Source of the DNA: CAVOAK01 sp965217615
Lineage (GTDB): Bacteria; Pseudomonadota; Alphaproteobacteria; UBA8366; CAVOAK01
Assembly (NCBI GenBank): GCA_965217615.1
Contig: CBDCIT010000026.1
Coordinates: 50,194 to 114,193, forward strand
Reading direction: 5' to 3'
DNA: 64,000 nt
Below are positions 43,956 to 53,727 of this stretch, piece by piece; the stretch's first letter is position 1; every line of letters begins with the position of its first letter. The notes beneath the pieces were generated by a model that saw only the letters and a list, made by a program, of their open reading frames with translations, was not told where the DNA came from and did not search any database. The translations under genes and the position numbers were made by a program.

Positions 43956-45399
43956 CAGCCCATTGATTAAGTGGCTTTTTCCGGCTCTCACCCCCAGATG
44001 AAGAATGCGGCGGCGAAAGCCGACTGGCCGCTTTGCGAAACCCCCCGTGCCACCAGCATGGCCCCGGTGGGCGTGAGCAGAACGAAAATACCGCCATATC
44101 CGCCCGCCACGGCCTCCCGCGGGGTGCCGGCGCCGATGAGCTGGCGCATCAGTAACGATAGATTGTGGCCGGCGACGTGGAGCAGGTATCGCTTGTGCAC
44201 ATTCTCTCGCCCGCGCAGCCAGGTTCGTCGCATGCCGCCACGATCGAGGTTGTGGGCAAAGCAGCGCTCGACGATCTCGGCGCGCAGCTTGAAGGCCTCG
44301 CGGGCGACCCCGGACTTGAGCCGCGCACGGTTGTTGGTGACCGCGCGCCGCGCCGCCTCATCACCGTGCCAGCGCGAAAAGCCGGTCTGCTTGGGCGCCG
44401 CGATCCGGGTCTTCCAGGGACTGTCGTCCAGAGCCCTCAAGACCGCCCGTGAGTGATAACCTTTGTCGGCGACGCATTCGGCCGGGTCCTCCGACGTCGG
44501 TGCCGCATCCACCGCCCCGAGGTTTGCCTCGGCCTTCGCCAGGGTCTTGGAAAGCGTCGTGGTGTCGCCCTCATCGGCCGGGTGCAGCTCGGCCGCCACC
44601 ACCGCGCCGGTGTCCAGATCCACCGCGTGCTCGGGCTTGTAGGCCAGATGCGTCGTGCCGTCCTTCATCTTGGCGATCTTGGCCTCGGGGTCGCTCTTCG
44701 AAACCCAATCCGTGTTGGAAAGCTTCTTGCCCTTGCGCTTCCGCTCCAGACGCGCCAGGTCCTCGGCCGTGGGTGTCTCGACGCCACTTTCCCGGGCCAG
44801 GCGCTCCAGCATCTCCCGGTAGCCTTCGCCGTTGGCGCGCCGCACGATGTTCCGCAGCGCCGCGTTGGCCTCCATGGTCGAGGCATCGACGCCGATGCGC
44901 TCGCCCTTGCTCAGCCCCGCCTCGGCGATCAGCACCAGAACCCAGTCGAAGACCGCCGCGTGGACTTCATGGGGCAGGCGCGTGCGGCTTCGTGACAGCC
45001 AGGAATGGTCCGGTACCCGATCACGGCTCCCCAGTCGCAGGAACGCCCGCAGCGAAAGCGAGTCCGAGCAGCGCCACTCCAGACCGCGCTCGCTGTCGAT
45101 GCCCTCGAAGTAGCCCACCAGGTGCATCCGGAAATAGCGCCCGGGCGGCACCGAGGGCGCCCCCATCCGGGCCGCGTAATAAGGCCGGCAGCTCGCCTCG
45201 GCAAAGGCGTCAAAGCCGCCCTCGATCAGCACCGACTGCAAGCGGTCATAAAACACATGACCCGGAGAGCGCGGCATCTCCGACCAGCTCACCATCAGAT
45301 CCCCCTGACCAGCCTTCTGCCGTCCCATCGCCATCGGCAAACCCCCCTGCAAATCAGGGAACCAGAGAATCAGACGGCGCCGACTTAATCAACGGGCTG
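43956..45399 (-). mobile_element. IS1182-family element with TTAG target duplication
   Basis: Inverted ends CAGCCCATTGATTAAGT at the left and, inverted, CAGCCCGTTGATTAAGT at the right differ by one base. The direct repeat TTAG is at 43952-43955 and 45400-45403. Length 1444 bp. It lies between the YciI and VOC genes without breaking either. Confidence 0.88.
43988..45334 (-). CDS. IS1182-family transposase
   Basis: About 448 residues. YFRMHLVGYFEGIDSERGLEWRCSDSLSLR gives the N-terminal DUF772 domain. GVDASTMEANAALR, ECVADKGYHSRAVL and RAEIVERCFAHNLDRGGMRR give the DDE core. The ATG at 45334 has a G-run ahead of it; a TTG lies six codons earlier. The frame is intact. Confidence 0.92.
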   Translation of the reverse strand: MAMGRQKAGQGDLMVSWSEMPRSPGHVFYDRLQSVLIEGGFDAFAEASCRPYYAARMGAPSVPPGRYFRMHLVGYFEGIDSERGLEWRCSDSLSLRAFLRLGSRDRVPDHSWLSRSRTRLPHEVHAAVFDWVLVLIAEAGLSKGERIGVDASTMEANAALRNIVRRANGEGYREMLERLARESGVETPTAEDLARLERKRKGKKLSNTDWVSKSDPEAKIAKMKDGTTHLAYKPEHAVDLDTGAVVAAELHPADEGDTTTLSKTLAKAEANLGAVDAAPTSEDPAECVADKGYHSRAVLRALDDSPWKTRIAAPKQTGFSRWHGDEAARRAVTNNRARLKSGVAREAFKLRAEIVERCFAHNLDRGGMRRTWLRGRENVHKRYLLHVAGHNLSLLMRQLIGAGTPREAVAGGYGGIFVLLTPTGAMLVARGVSQSGQSAFAAAFFIWG

Positions 45400-45542
45400 T
45401 TAGGTCAAGGTTGGAAGTTCTAGCGTGCCCGGCAGGATGAAATACAGAACTTGTGGGTGATTGCAGATTCGCTGCTCGTTTTCCACTCCAAGGTCCGCGT
45501 ATGGCCACAAGTGGACCATCGGATCCGTTCAAGGCCGACGAC

Positions 45543-45932
45543 TTATGAGTGTGAAGATGCCAATGCGAACGGCTGCGTGAGTTCAATTACATTGCCAAAA
45601 GGGTCTTCACAGATAATCTGCTTGCCTCCTACTCCGTCCAGAATCTCGTTTCTGAATTTTACACCATCGGCCTTGAGCTTTGAGACGACAGATTCCAAAT
45701 CGTCGAAATCCAAAAGGATTCTGTTCCAGCCTCCTCCTGGACTGGGGGTCGTGCCATCCAACATTGGTAAGGACGCGGACGCCGTTGGTCCTGAAACCAA
45801 TAATGTCAGGTCGCCAAGAGCTAAGATTGCAATCGCCGGAGCGAAGTTACTTTGGATCTTAAATCCCAAATTTGAGACATAGAATGCGACCGCCTCTTCA
45901 ACGTCATCTACGATATATCTTACTCTTGCCAT
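45543..45932 (-). CDS. VOC-family (glyoxalase/bleomycin-resistance fold) protein
   Basis: 129 residues with two beta-alpha-beta-beta-beta modules: VRYIVDDVEEAVAFYVSNLGF and RILLDFDDLESVVSKLKADGVKF, ending CEDPFGNVIELTQP. This is the typical metal-binding VOC fold. The first-module ligand position after MARV is Arg-Tyr rather than the usual His. Substrate unknown. Confidence 0.85.
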   Translation of the reverse strand: MARVRYIVDDVEEAVAFYVSNLGFKIQSNFAPAIAILALGDLTLLVSGPTASASLPMLDGTTPSPGGGWNRILLDFDDLESVVSKLKADGVKFRNEILDGVGGKQIICEDPFGNVIELTQPFALASSHS

Positions 45933-46123
45933 CGCACTAACCCTCAGTGATCGAATAGTTTTCGCCTTTCAGCCCGCGGCTGACATGCCATCACTCTCGG
46001 CAATGAAAGCTAACGCGCAAATTGCGCGTGTGTACGTGGTTCTCATCATTTTCAGATTGCGGCCGACAAAAATGCTTCGAGAAAGATTTCAAATGCTCGC
46101 TATGGGTCGTGCGCGGACACCGT

Positions 46124-46199
46124 GGCGCGCCCGGCAGGATTCGAACCTGCGACCTTCGGCTCCGGAGGCCGACGCTCTATCCACTGAGCTACGGGCGCT
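46124..46199 (-). tRNA. tRNA-Arg (anticodon CCG)
   Basis: A full cloverleaf on the minus strand. The acceptor stem is GCGCCCG/CGGGCGC, the D arm GCTC...GAGC, the anticodon stem TCGGC/GCCGA with loop CTCCGGA (anticodon CCG, reading CGG), and the T arm GCAGG-TTCGAAT-CCTGC. The discriminator is G and the terminal CCA is encoded. 76 nucleotides. Confidence 0.96.
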
Positions 46200-46286
46200 T
46201 ATCGGCTGTTCAGCACAATCTACGGCATGGCAGCGGCCAATGCCAATTGCGCGTCGCCGGCACAGTTTCAGCGGCGTGATCCCAAT

Positions 46287-47276
46287 CTAGCGTTGAACCA
46301 GATCTGCGCCGGAGGGCAGAGGCGCGTCGGGCGAGCTGATCCAGGCGGCCACGTCGCGGAGGACCTCGTTTGCGCCGAGATCGCGCAACAGCATGTGATA
46401 GCCCTTTTTGTAGTTTGCAATCCGGCGCTCGCGGTTCTCGGGGAGGCGGCGCACCAAACTGTTTGTCGAGCGTCCGGGGATTAACTCCTCGTTGGCGCCG
46501 AAGAGGATCAGCATGCGCCCTTCCAGCCGCGGCGCGGCTACCAACGCCGCGTCCATCAAGTTGACCAGTCCAAATAGTGAATCGATGCGGGTTTCCTTTA
46601 TCACCAGCGGGTCACGCGCCAGCGCCCTCAGCATTTTCACATTGTCGGATGGGCGAATCTCGAGGCCGCGACCCGAAAGCCGGAGCCAAGGCACAGTGTG
46701 CGCGCCGATCCACAGGGCTGCACGCATCACCGGGTTCATGGTCTGGCGGCCCCACACCGCCGGTGCGGCAAGAATGATGCCGTCGAACGTCGGGCGGTCA
46801 TTGCCTGCAAAACCCGCCATGATGACCGCGGCGCCCATACTTTCACCGAGCAAGTAGAGCGGCAGCTGCGGATGGCGATTGCGGAGAAGACGGCTGGCGG
46901 TTGCCAGATCCGCGACCAGGGTATCGGTGGTGGCGAACCGGCCGGGATGTGGTGCCGCGCCGAATCCCCGCTGATCGTACGCATATGTGATGATTCTTCG
47001 ATCTGCCCAGAATTTGGCTGGTTCCTGGAAGCTTTTTGAGTAGTCGTTGAAGCCGTGCAGCGCCAGCACCACTGCGTTCTGCTCGCCCACAGCCCGCCAT
47101 ACGCGGAGCGGCAGACGCATGCCGTCGCCCGTAACAATATGCTGTGCGCCCAGCACGGGGGACGCCGTGCGCGGGCCGGACCGCTCAAGATGTGGCGCAC
47201 AAGCGGTGACGAGCAGGCAGACCAACCAGGTGGCTGCGCTGCGTCTTTTCGCCGGTGCACGTGTCCGCTCACACAT
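46287..47276 (-). CDS. Lipoprotein alpha/beta-hydrolase (lysophospholipase-like)
   Basis: About 329 residues. The start at 47276 gives a lipoprotein signal ending in the lipobox LVTAC. The hydrolase core has VVLALHGFNDYSKSF (oxyanion region), the nucleophile in YLLGESMGAAVIMAG, and late Asp/His in FGANEELIP and KKGYHMLLRDLG. It looks like the monoglyceride lipase/lysophospholipase group held at the membrane. Confidence 0.87.
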   Translation of the reverse strand: MCERTRAPAKRRSAATWLVCLLVTACAPHLERSGPRTASPVLGAQHIVTGDGMRLPLRVWRAVGEQNAVVLALHGFNDYSKSFQEPAKFWADRRIITYAYDQRGFGAAPHPGRFATTDTLVADLATASRLLRNRHPQLPLYLLGESMGAAVIMAGFAGNDRPTFDGIILAAPAVWGRQTMNPVMRAALWIGAHTVPWLRLSGRGLEIRPSDNVKMLRALARDPLVIKETRIDSLFGLVNLMDAALVAAPRLEGRMLILFGANEELIPGRSTNSLVRRLPENRERRIANYKKGYHMLLRDLGANEVLRDVAAWISSPDAPLPSGADLVQR

Positions 47277-47429
47277 CGTTCTAGGTCTCGAGCAGTTAAA
47301 CCCGCCTGTTGATTGGCGGAAGACTTGCGGTATCATCCGTCGGCCCGTCTGGGCGATCAAGGGATCCGTCAGGCGTATGCCGCAACCGGCATCGCGCGGT
47401 TAGCCATAGGGTATTGGGGAAGATCGACA

Positions 47430-47612
47430 ATGGATCCGGTTGAGATTGTTGAGGTGGAGACGACAAATGTGAGCTGCGATGGCGACAGTGCACTTGGCCA
47501 TCCACGCATTTTTCTCAATCTGGGCGACGACGGTGAGATCGACTGCCCCTATTGCGGCCGCCGTTTCGTGCTTAAGGACGGCGCGGAGCCGCAGTCGCAC
47601 GGACACGGCTAG
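47430..47612 (+). CDS. Zinc-finger (CHCC-type) domain protein
   Basis: 60 residues. The pattern VSCDGDSALGHPRIFLNLG followed by EIDCPYCGRRFVLKDG is that of zf-CHCC proteins, related to the NDUFS6 zinc subunit of complex I. Cys, His and the Cys-x2-Cys pair can bind one zinc. Start is ATG at 47430. The IS1202-type copy B lies about 40 bases after it. Confidence 0.85.
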   Translation: MDPVEIVEVETTNVSCDGDSALGHPRIFLNLGDDGEIDCPYCGRRFVLKDGAEPQSHGHG

Positions 47613-47744
47613 GCGGGCTAGGGTACATAGGTAAGATCGGGTAGCGGTTGCCGCTGTCGATAACAAACTGAGTTGACCGCTTTATGTACCATATGAATTG
47701 ACCGCTTCTGTTGTGGTGGTTTGGCTCGGTCGCGTCGAAGCGGG

Positions 47745-48920
47745 TCACGCGGCCTGGAGCCTGTCGTCGTCGATGGTTTCGCCGTCGGCGCGGTAGCGCG
47801 CCAGACACCTGGGTCCGTGGAAGACGGCCAGGTGGCCGTCGGGATATTCGTGCACCCGGACCTGCGCCTTGACGTAGTGGTGGCGGTGGCGATCGGCCGG
47901 GATCTGCAGCGTGCGGTTCTTGTAGCGCACGGTGTTGTCGCCCGCGACGACGCGGTCCTCCTGGGCGCAGAGGATGTCCTCGAGCGTGCCGGCAAAAGCC
48001 ACGAAGGCCGAGCCGGTGTCCGCGGCCGGGCGGGCGAAGCGGGCGTTGTGCGCCGGCCAGAAGAGCTCCTCGAGAAAGCGATTGGCCTCGGCCATGGTGG
48101 CGATCCCGGCGAGGCGCAGCTCCTGGGGCAGGCGCTTCTGCAAGGTCCCGAACATGCGCTCCGAGCGGCCCCGGGCCTGCGGCGAATAGGCCGCGATCAA
48201 CTCGATGCCGAGCTGCGCCAAGGCCCGGCCGATCTGGGTCGGGTTGTCCTTGTCCACACCGCCGCCTGCCTCGGGCGTGTGCCAGTAGTGCGAGGCCCGA
48301 TCGGCGTAGAGCGAGCAGAACAGCCCGTTTTCGGCGATCACCTCGCCGAGCCCGCGGAACGTGCTCATCGTGCCCTCCTCGGCAACGAAGAAGCCCGAAT
48401 AGACCTCCGATGTCGCATCGTCCATGGTCACGATCAGATCCCACCACTGGCCCGCAACCCACTCGTGGCTCGAGCCGTCCTGGTGCAGCATCATCCCCAC
48501 CACCGGTCGGCGCGGCCGCTTCCGGCGGTGCGCCCCGCGCCTGGGCGCCGGCTTGATCTTGCCGTGCGCCTGCAAGCTCAGGCGAAGCCAGTTGTAGCTC
48601 AGCCCGAAGCCATGCTCGCAGACCAGCTTCTCGTGGAAGTGCTTGGCCGTGAAGTCCGGGTAGCGCGTCTCGAACAGCTCCAGCACCCGCATCACCTCGT
48701 CCGCCGGCGCGCGGCGCGCCGAGACCCGCCCAAGGCGCCGGTCGTACAAACCCTCGGCACCCTCGGCCTCATAGCGCTCCCGCCAGCGCCGGAACGTCCG
48801 CTCCGACATGCCCAGGATCTCCGAGGCCTCGGCCTGGCTCAAATCACCCCGATAACAACGTCCGTAGACATCCTCGAACTTCATCAATCTCAGTCCCTGC
48901 AACTGCTCCGTCCGGCGCAT
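47745..48920 (-). CDS. ISNCY/IS1202-type transposase, copy B
   Basis: About 391 residues, same parts as copy A: N-terminal helix-turn-helix, DDE core with MMLHQDGSSHEW, SLYADRASHYWHT and SPQARGRSERMFG, then a C-terminal beta domain. The ATG at 48920 follows GGAGGA. The frame is intact. With its duplication preserved, this copy marks a simple transposition event. Confidence 0.92.
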   Translation of the reverse strand: MRRTEQLQGLRLMKFEDVYGRCYRGDLSQAEASEILGMSERTFRRWRERYEAEGAEGLYDRRLGRVSARRAPADEVMRVLELFETRYPDFTAKHFHEKLVCEHGFGLSYNWLRLSLQAHGKIKPAPRRGAHRRKRPRRPVVGMMLHQDGSSHEWVAGQWWDLIVTMDDATSEVYSGFFVAEEGTMSTFRGLGEVIAENGLFCSLYADRASHYWHTPEAGGGVDKDNPTQIGRALAQLGIELIAAYSPQARGRSERMFGTLQKRLPQELRLAGIATMAEANRFLEELFWPAHNARFARPAADTGSAFVAFAGTLEDILCAQEDRVVAGDNTVRYKNRTLQIPADRHRHHYVKAQVRVHEYPDGHLAVFHGPRCLARYRADGETIDDDRLQAA

Positions 48921-48924
48921 CCGA

Positions 48925-48944
48925 TTCCTCCAGATTTGGAGGAA
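48925..48944 (-). promoter_or_regulatory. Hairpin over transposase ribosome site, copy B
   Basis: The same 8-bp stem as in copy A (TTCCTCCA/TGGAGGAA, 4-base loop) covers the Shine-Dalgarno sequence of the transposase. Confidence 0.55.
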
Positions 48945-49086
48945 ATCTAAAACCGGACAGATCATCTGTTACATAGACCGGTCATATCGTGTGTTAGCGA
49001 CAGGGTAGCGGTTGCCGCTTGTCGCCTACCGACTCATCGGTCATGCTGACGCCTTATCTCGCGAAGCAAGCACTGCTTGGACCCAT

Positions 49087-51894
49087 ATGAGTAAGACCTC
49101 CAGCAAACCGCGCCATGTCTTTCTCGTCGATGGCTCCGGCTTCATCTTCCGCGCTTTCCACGCATTGCCGCCGATGACTCGGCCGGACGGGACGCCGGTC
49201 AATGCGGTCTACGGATTTTGCAACATGCTGATGAAGCTGTTGCGAGACACCGATGCCGACCATATCGCCGTCATCTTCGACTCGGCGCGCAAGACCTTCC
49301 GCAACGAAATCTATCCAGAATACAAGGCGCAACGGCCACCGCCGCCGGAAGAGCTCATTCCACAGTTTCAGCTCTGTCGCGATGCAGTTGAGGCGTTCAA
49401 CGTTCCGGCGGTGGATTTGCCCGGATATGAAGCCGACGACCTGATCGCGACATATACGCGGCAGGCGCGCGCAATTGATGCCGAGGTGACCGTCGTTTCG
49501 TCAGACAAAGACTTGATGCAGCTGGTCGAGGACAAGGTCGTTCTCTTTGACGCCATGCGCAACCGCGAGCTCGGCCTCGATGCGGTCCAGGAGAAGTTCG
49601 GCGTCGGTCCCGACAAGGTTGTTGAAGTTCAGGCGCTGGCCGGCGACTCGGTGGACAACGTGCCTGGCGTGCCGGGGATCGGTGTTAAGACAGCTGCCTT
49701 GCTCATCTCGGAATATGGCGACCTTGAAGGCCTGCTTGCGCATGCGGAGGAAATAAAGCAACCCAAGCGCCGTGAGGCGCTGATTACGAACGCCGAGTTG
49801 GCGCGGGTCAGCCGGCAGCTGGTGTTGCTCAAGGACGATGTGCCGGTTGAACGTGACCTCGACAGCTTCAATGTGCGCGAGCCAAACGTGGACGTGCTGA
49901 GCAAATTTCTGAGGGATCAGGGTTTCAAGTCGATCGTCGCGAGGGTCGAGAGCCAACTCGGAGGCTCAGGCGAGGTTTCCAGTACTAAGAGCGAGCCGGA
50001 GGCGGCAGATGGCGAGCCGTCCTACGAGCTCGTGAAGGACGAAGGAACGCTCGAAAACTGGGTCGCGGCCGCTACCAGGGCGGGTCTTGTTGCGTTCGAT
50101 ACCGAGACCACATCGCTCGACGCAATGCGTGCCGAATTGGTCGGTTTCTCGTTAAGTGTAGTGTCAGGCAGCGCATGCTACGTCCCGGTTGGGCATAAAC
50201 CGCCCAAGACGCAGGCCTCGCTGGACTTCGGCGACAGCGGCGAGACCGCTGAGGCTGGCGAAGCTAATGGCGGTCCGCGGCAGATCGAATTGAAAAAAGC
50301 CGTCAAACTGCTGAAACCGATGCTCCAGGATCCAAGCGTTCTTAAGGTCGGGCATAACATCAAGTACGATGCGATGGTGCTGGCGCGCTACGGCGTTGAG
50401 ATCGCCCCGGTCGACGATACGCTGGTTTTATCGCACGTTCTGGATGCCGGGCTTCACGGCCACGGCATGGACGAGCTCGCCACCCTTCATCTTAGCCACA
50501 CCAATATCAAATTCTCCGAAGTCGCCGGCAGCGGGCGCAAACAGGTGACGTTTGACTTTGTGCCGCTTGAGGCCGCGCGCGACTACGCCGCCGAGGATGC
50601 AAGTGTCACGCTGCGTCTCCATGAGCTGCTGAAACCACGGCTATTGGCCGAGCATATGGTATCGGTTTACGAGACCGTAGAGCGTCCATTGATTCCGGTG
50701 CTGTTGGCGATGGAGCGTGCAGGAGTGCTTGTCGATCCGAAGTTCCTGCGCGAGCTCAGCGCTGACTTTGCCAAGCGCCTAGCGGAGCTTGAAGTTGCAA
50801 TTCACAAACTTGCGGGCGAGGAGTTCAATATCGCCTCGCCCAAACAGCTGGGCGAGATCCTGTTCGACAAAATGGGGATCTCTGGCGGCAAGAAAGGCAA
50901 GACGGGCGCCTATGGCACGGGTGCCGATGTTATGGAGGGGTTGGCCGCCGAAGGCCATGATCTGCCGGCCCGCGTGCTTGACTGGCGCCAGCTGGCAAAA
51001 CTCAAGAGTACTTACACCGATACGCTAACTGAGCAGATCAATCCCGACACAGGGCGGGTTCACACCTCCTATGCGATGGCTGGCGCCTCGACCGGCCGGC
51101 TCGCCTCGACCGATCCCAACCTGCAAAACATTCCGATCCGAACCGAGGAGGGCCGCAAGATTCGCGAAGCATTCGTCGCCAAGAGGGGCGCCCGTCTGGT
51201 GTCGCTCGACTACAGCCAAATCGAGCTACGCGTACTGGCCCACATGGCGGGGATCGAAGCGCTGGTCGAAGCCTTCCGGAACGGCGTGGACATTCACGCA
51301 CTGACGGCCAGCCAAGTGTTCGAACTGCCAATCGAAGGCATGGACCCGATGACGCGGCGCCGGGCCAAGGCCATCAATTTCGGCATCATCTACGGCATCA
51401 GCCCATTTGGTCTGGCGCGCCAACTCGCCATCCCGCAGGGCGAAGCCAAGGCATATATCGAAGCCTACTTCGAGCGTTATCCGGGGATCCGAGACTATAT
51501 GGAAGACGTTCGCTCTAGCGCACGCAAAACGGGGTATGTGACGACCTTGTTCGGCCGCCACGTCCATGTCGCCGGTATCAACGAGCGCAATCCAACCCAC
51601 CGCGGATTTGCCGAGCGGCAGGCGATCAACGCGCCAATCCAAGGCAGTGCTGCTGACATCATCAAGCGCGCTATGATCCGCGTCCCGGACGCGCTGATGA
51701 AGGCAAAGCTCAAGGCCACAATGCTGCTGCAAGTCCATGACGAACTGTTGTTCGAGGTTCCCTCCGCGGAAGTCGACGACACCATTTCGATTGTCGGCAA
51801 GACTATGGAAGGTGCGGCGGGCCCAACCATCGAGCTCGCCGTACCGCTGGTCGTCGATGCTGGTGTCGGTAAGAACTGGGCCGAAGCGCATTAG
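49087..51894 (+). CDS. polA: DNA polymerase I
   Basis: 935 residues with all three activities. The 5'-3' exonuclease is at the N-terminus (FLVDGSGFIFRAFHALP, VVSSDKDLMQLV). The 3'-5' exonuclease motifs are intact: FDTETTSLD, VGHNIKYDAMVL, YAAEDASVTL. Polymerase motifs A (SLDYSQIELRVLAHM), B (RRRAKAINFGIIYGIS) and C (LLQVHDELLFEV) follow. The ATG at 49087 matches the family start; the earlier open frame contains IS target DNA. Its promoter region was entered by the IS1202-type copy B, so expression may be changed. Confidence 0.96.
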   Translation: MSKTSSKPRHVFLVDGSGFIFRAFHALPPMTRPDGTPVNAVYGFCNMLMKLLRDTDADHIAVIFDSARKTFRNEIYPEYKAQRPPPPEELIPQFQLCRDAVEAFNVPAVDLPGYEADDLIATYTRQARAIDAEVTVVSSDKDLMQLVEDKVVLFDAMRNRELGLDAVQEKFGVGPDKVVEVQALAGDSVDNVPGVPGIGVKTAALLISEYGDLEGLLAHAEEIKQPKRREALITNAELARVSRQLVLLKDDVPVERDLDSFNVREPNVDVLSKFLRDQGFKSIVARVESQLGGSGEVSSTKSEPEAADGEPSYELVKDEGTLENWVAAATRAGLVAFDTETTSLDAMRAELVGFSLSVVSGSACYVPVGHKPPKTQASLDFGDSGETAEAGEANGGPRQIELKKAVKLLKPMLQDPSVLKVGHNIKYDAMVLARYGVEIAPVDDTLVLSHVLDAGLHGHGMDELATLHLSHTNIKFSEVAGSGRKQVTFDFVPLEAARDYAAEDASVTLRLHELLKPRLLAEHMVSVYETVERPLIPVLLAMERAGVLVDPKFLRELSADFAKRLAELEVAIHKLAGEEFNIASPKQLGEILFDKMGISGGKKGKTGAYGTGADVMEGLAAEGHDLPARVLDWRQLAKLKSTYTDTLTEQINPDTGRVHTSYAMAGASTGRLASTDPNLQNIPIRTEEGRKIREAFVAKRGARLVSLDYSQIELRVLAHMAGIEALVEAFRNGVDIHALTASQVFELPIEGMDPMTRRRAKAINFGIIYGISPFGLARQLAIPQGEAKAYIEAYFERYPGIRDYMEDVRSSARKTGYVTTLFGRHVHVAGINERNPTHRGFAERQAINAPIQGSAADIIKRAMIRVPDALMKAKLKATMLLQVHDELLFEVPSAEVDDTISIVGKTMEGAAGPTIELAVPLVVDAGVGKNWAEAH

Positions 51895-51951
51895 CTCGCA
51901 ACGGTGTAGCCCGGCACTAAGACACGATTAACTCGCACTTCTGTTGCCGCA

Positions 51952-53019
51952 ATGCTTATCGATCATAAGAAACTCCAGAAAATTGTGCGCATCATCGTCG
52001 CCAAGGCCGGCAGCGATCCTGATGAAGCGCGTGCCGTCGCCGACGGATTGGTCGGCGCCAACCTTGCCGGCCATGACAGCCACGGCGTCGTGCTGCTGCA
52101 GAGCTACATGGAGTCGGTTGGAGAAACGGGTCTGCATCCGAACCAACATGCAAAGATTGTCGTCGATAACGGGTCGAGCATCGTTGTCGACGGCCAGCGC
52201 GGCTATGGTCAGGTTATCGCCTGTGAGACCATGAAATTTGGCATCGAGCGTGCGCAAGAATACGGGGTCGCGCTGGTTGCCCTTCGCAATTCTCACCATA
52301 TCGGGCGCGTCGGACAGTGGGCTGAACAGGCTTCGGCGGCCGGCATGATTTCCATTCACTTCGTCAATGGGATCGAGCGACCATCGATCGTTGCACCGTT
52401 TCGCGGCTCCGAGCCCCGGTTCTCAACCAACCCGTTTGTCTGCGCTCTCCCGGCCACAAACGGCGAACCGGTCATCCTCGACATGGCGACTTCGGGCGTG
52501 GCGCATGGCAAGATTCGGGTTGCCCGGAACAAAGGGGAAGAGGTTGCGCCGGGACTGTTGATAGACGCTCAGGGGCGGCCGACGACCGACCCAAACGTCT
52601 TGTTTGACGAAGCGGCACGCGGCTCCCTACTGCCCATGGGCCTCCACAAGGGCTACGGTCTCGCCGTGATCTGCGAGCTTATGGCGGGTGCGTTGACCGG
52701 CGGCGGTGTCCACCATGACGGCATGAGCATCACCAGCACCATTATCAACAACATGCTGGCGATCATCATCGATCCGGCACAGGTGGCCGATGTCGCCGCG
52801 TTCAGGAGTCATGTCGACGCGTTTGTTCAGTGGGCCAAGAGTTCGCCGGCAGCGGACCCGGATGCGCCTGTGCTGGTGCCGGGCGATCCCGAACGGTTGA
52901 TGCGGGCGGAACGGCGCGCGGCCGGGATTCCGCTCGATACCAACACTTGGCAGCAGATCCTCGCTGCCGCCGAGCATGTGGGGCTGGAGCGCGATTTTGT
53001 GGCTGCGATGGCGGACTAA
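51952..53019 (+). CDS. Ldh-family NAD(P)-dependent oxidoreductase
   Basis: 355 residues, type II malate/L-lactate/ureidoglycolate dehydrogenase fold. It shows AGHDSHGVVLLQSYM (His), VALVALRNSHHIGRVGQWAEQA, FSTNPFVCALPA, LDMATSGVAHGKI and LPMGLHKGYGLAVICELMAGAL. The exact 2-oxo acid substrate cannot be told. The GST gene follows 41 bases later. Confidence 0.9.
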   Translation: MLIDHKKLQKIVRIIVAKAGSDPDEARAVADGLVGANLAGHDSHGVVLLQSYMESVGETGLHPNQHAKIVVDNGSSIVVDGQRGYGQVIACETMKFGIERAQEYGVALVALRNSHHIGRVGQWAEQASAAGMISIHFVNGIERPSIVAPFRGSEPRFSTNPFVCALPATNGEPVILDMATSGVAHGKIRVARNKGEEVAPGLLIDAQGRPTTDPNVLFDEAARGSLLPMGLHKGYGLAVICELMAGALTGGGVHHDGMSITSTIINNMLAIIIDPAQVADVAAFRSHVDAFVQWAKSSPAADPDAPVLVPGDPERLMRAERRAAGIPLDTNTWQQILAAAEHVGLERDFVAAMAD

Positions 53020-53060
53020 CACGCAGCGGCCGTACGATATTCATCCGGAAGGGCGAACTT

Positions 53061-53681
53061 ATGCTGAAGATATGGGGACGGGCGAATTCGATTAACGTCC
53101 AAAATGTGCTCTGGTGTGCGACAGAGCTTGGCCTCGAGTTTGAGCGCACCGACGTCGGCGGACCGTTTGGCGGCACCGATACGCCAGAATATCTGACGAT
53201 GAACCCGATGGGTTTGATCCCGACGATCGACGATGAAGGATTTATCCTTTGGGAATCGCACAGCTGTGTGCGTTATCTCGCGGCAAAGCACGACGCTGGC
53301 GGCTTATGGCCAACCGACGTGGCCGTTCGCGCAGAAGCCGAGAAATGGATGGATTGGATCCTCGCCGCCGCCAACTACCCCATGCGAACAGTCTTCTGGG
53401 GCCTAGTGCGAACACCGGAAGCTGAACGCGACATGGCAGCGATCGAGATGGCCAAGGAGGAAATGCGAGGACTTTGGAAGATGGTCGACCAACGCCTCGT
53501 GGGACGGGACTATCTGGCGTCAGACCGGCTTATGATCGGGGATATTGCACTGGGACCGTATGCCTATCGTTGGTTTGGGTTGACCGGCGACGAGCCGGGT
53601 CTGCCCAATGTGAAGGCTTGGTATGAACGTCTTGGCAGTCGAGACAGCTTCAAACAGCACATCATGCAGCCAATGAGCTGA
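53061..53681 (+). CDS. Glutathione S-transferase
   Basis: 206 residues. The N-terminal thioredoxin fold has IWGRANSINVQNVLWCATELGL, then MNPMGLIPTIDDEGFILWESHSCVRYLA with the cis-Pro and glutathione gamma-Glu site (ES). The C-terminal all-helical domain has LMIGDIALGPYAYRW. Probably in one transcript with the dehydrogenase before it. Confidence 0.9.
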   Translation: MLKIWGRANSINVQNVLWCATELGLEFERTDVGGPFGGTDTPEYLTMNPMGLIPTIDDEGFILWESHSCVRYLAAKHDAGGLWPTDVAVRAEAEKWMDWILAAANYPMRTVFWGLVRTPEAERDMAAIEMAKEEMRGLWKMVDQRLVGRDYLASDRLMIGDIALGPYAYRWFGLTGDEPGLPNVKAWYERLGSRDSFKQHIMQPMS

Positions 53682-53727
53682 CGTCCCGATCGCCCGCAGC
53701 AATAGCGGTCAGAGATGGCCCTGGTAC

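Larger units (their letters stand above)
47655..49002 (-). mobile_element. IS1202/ISNCY-type element, copy B, 16-bp target duplication
   Basis: 1348 bp, inverted ends as in copy A. The 16-base direct repeat GGGTAGCGGTTGCCGC lies at 47639-47654 and 49003-49018. Such long duplications are known for this IS group (the ISTde1-type subgroup, roughly 15-18 bp, from memory). It sits between the zinc-finger gene and polA, 68 bases before the polA start. Confidence 0.93.

Noticed and set aside
44449..45423. Proline/serine/arginine-rich 324-residue frame
   Set aside because: Antisense of the IS1182 transposase with composition typical of GC-rich shadow frames.
46124..47612. tRNA-Arg as an attachment site for an island
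   Set aside because: No integrase and no repeat of the tRNA 3' end nearby; neighbours look chromosomal.
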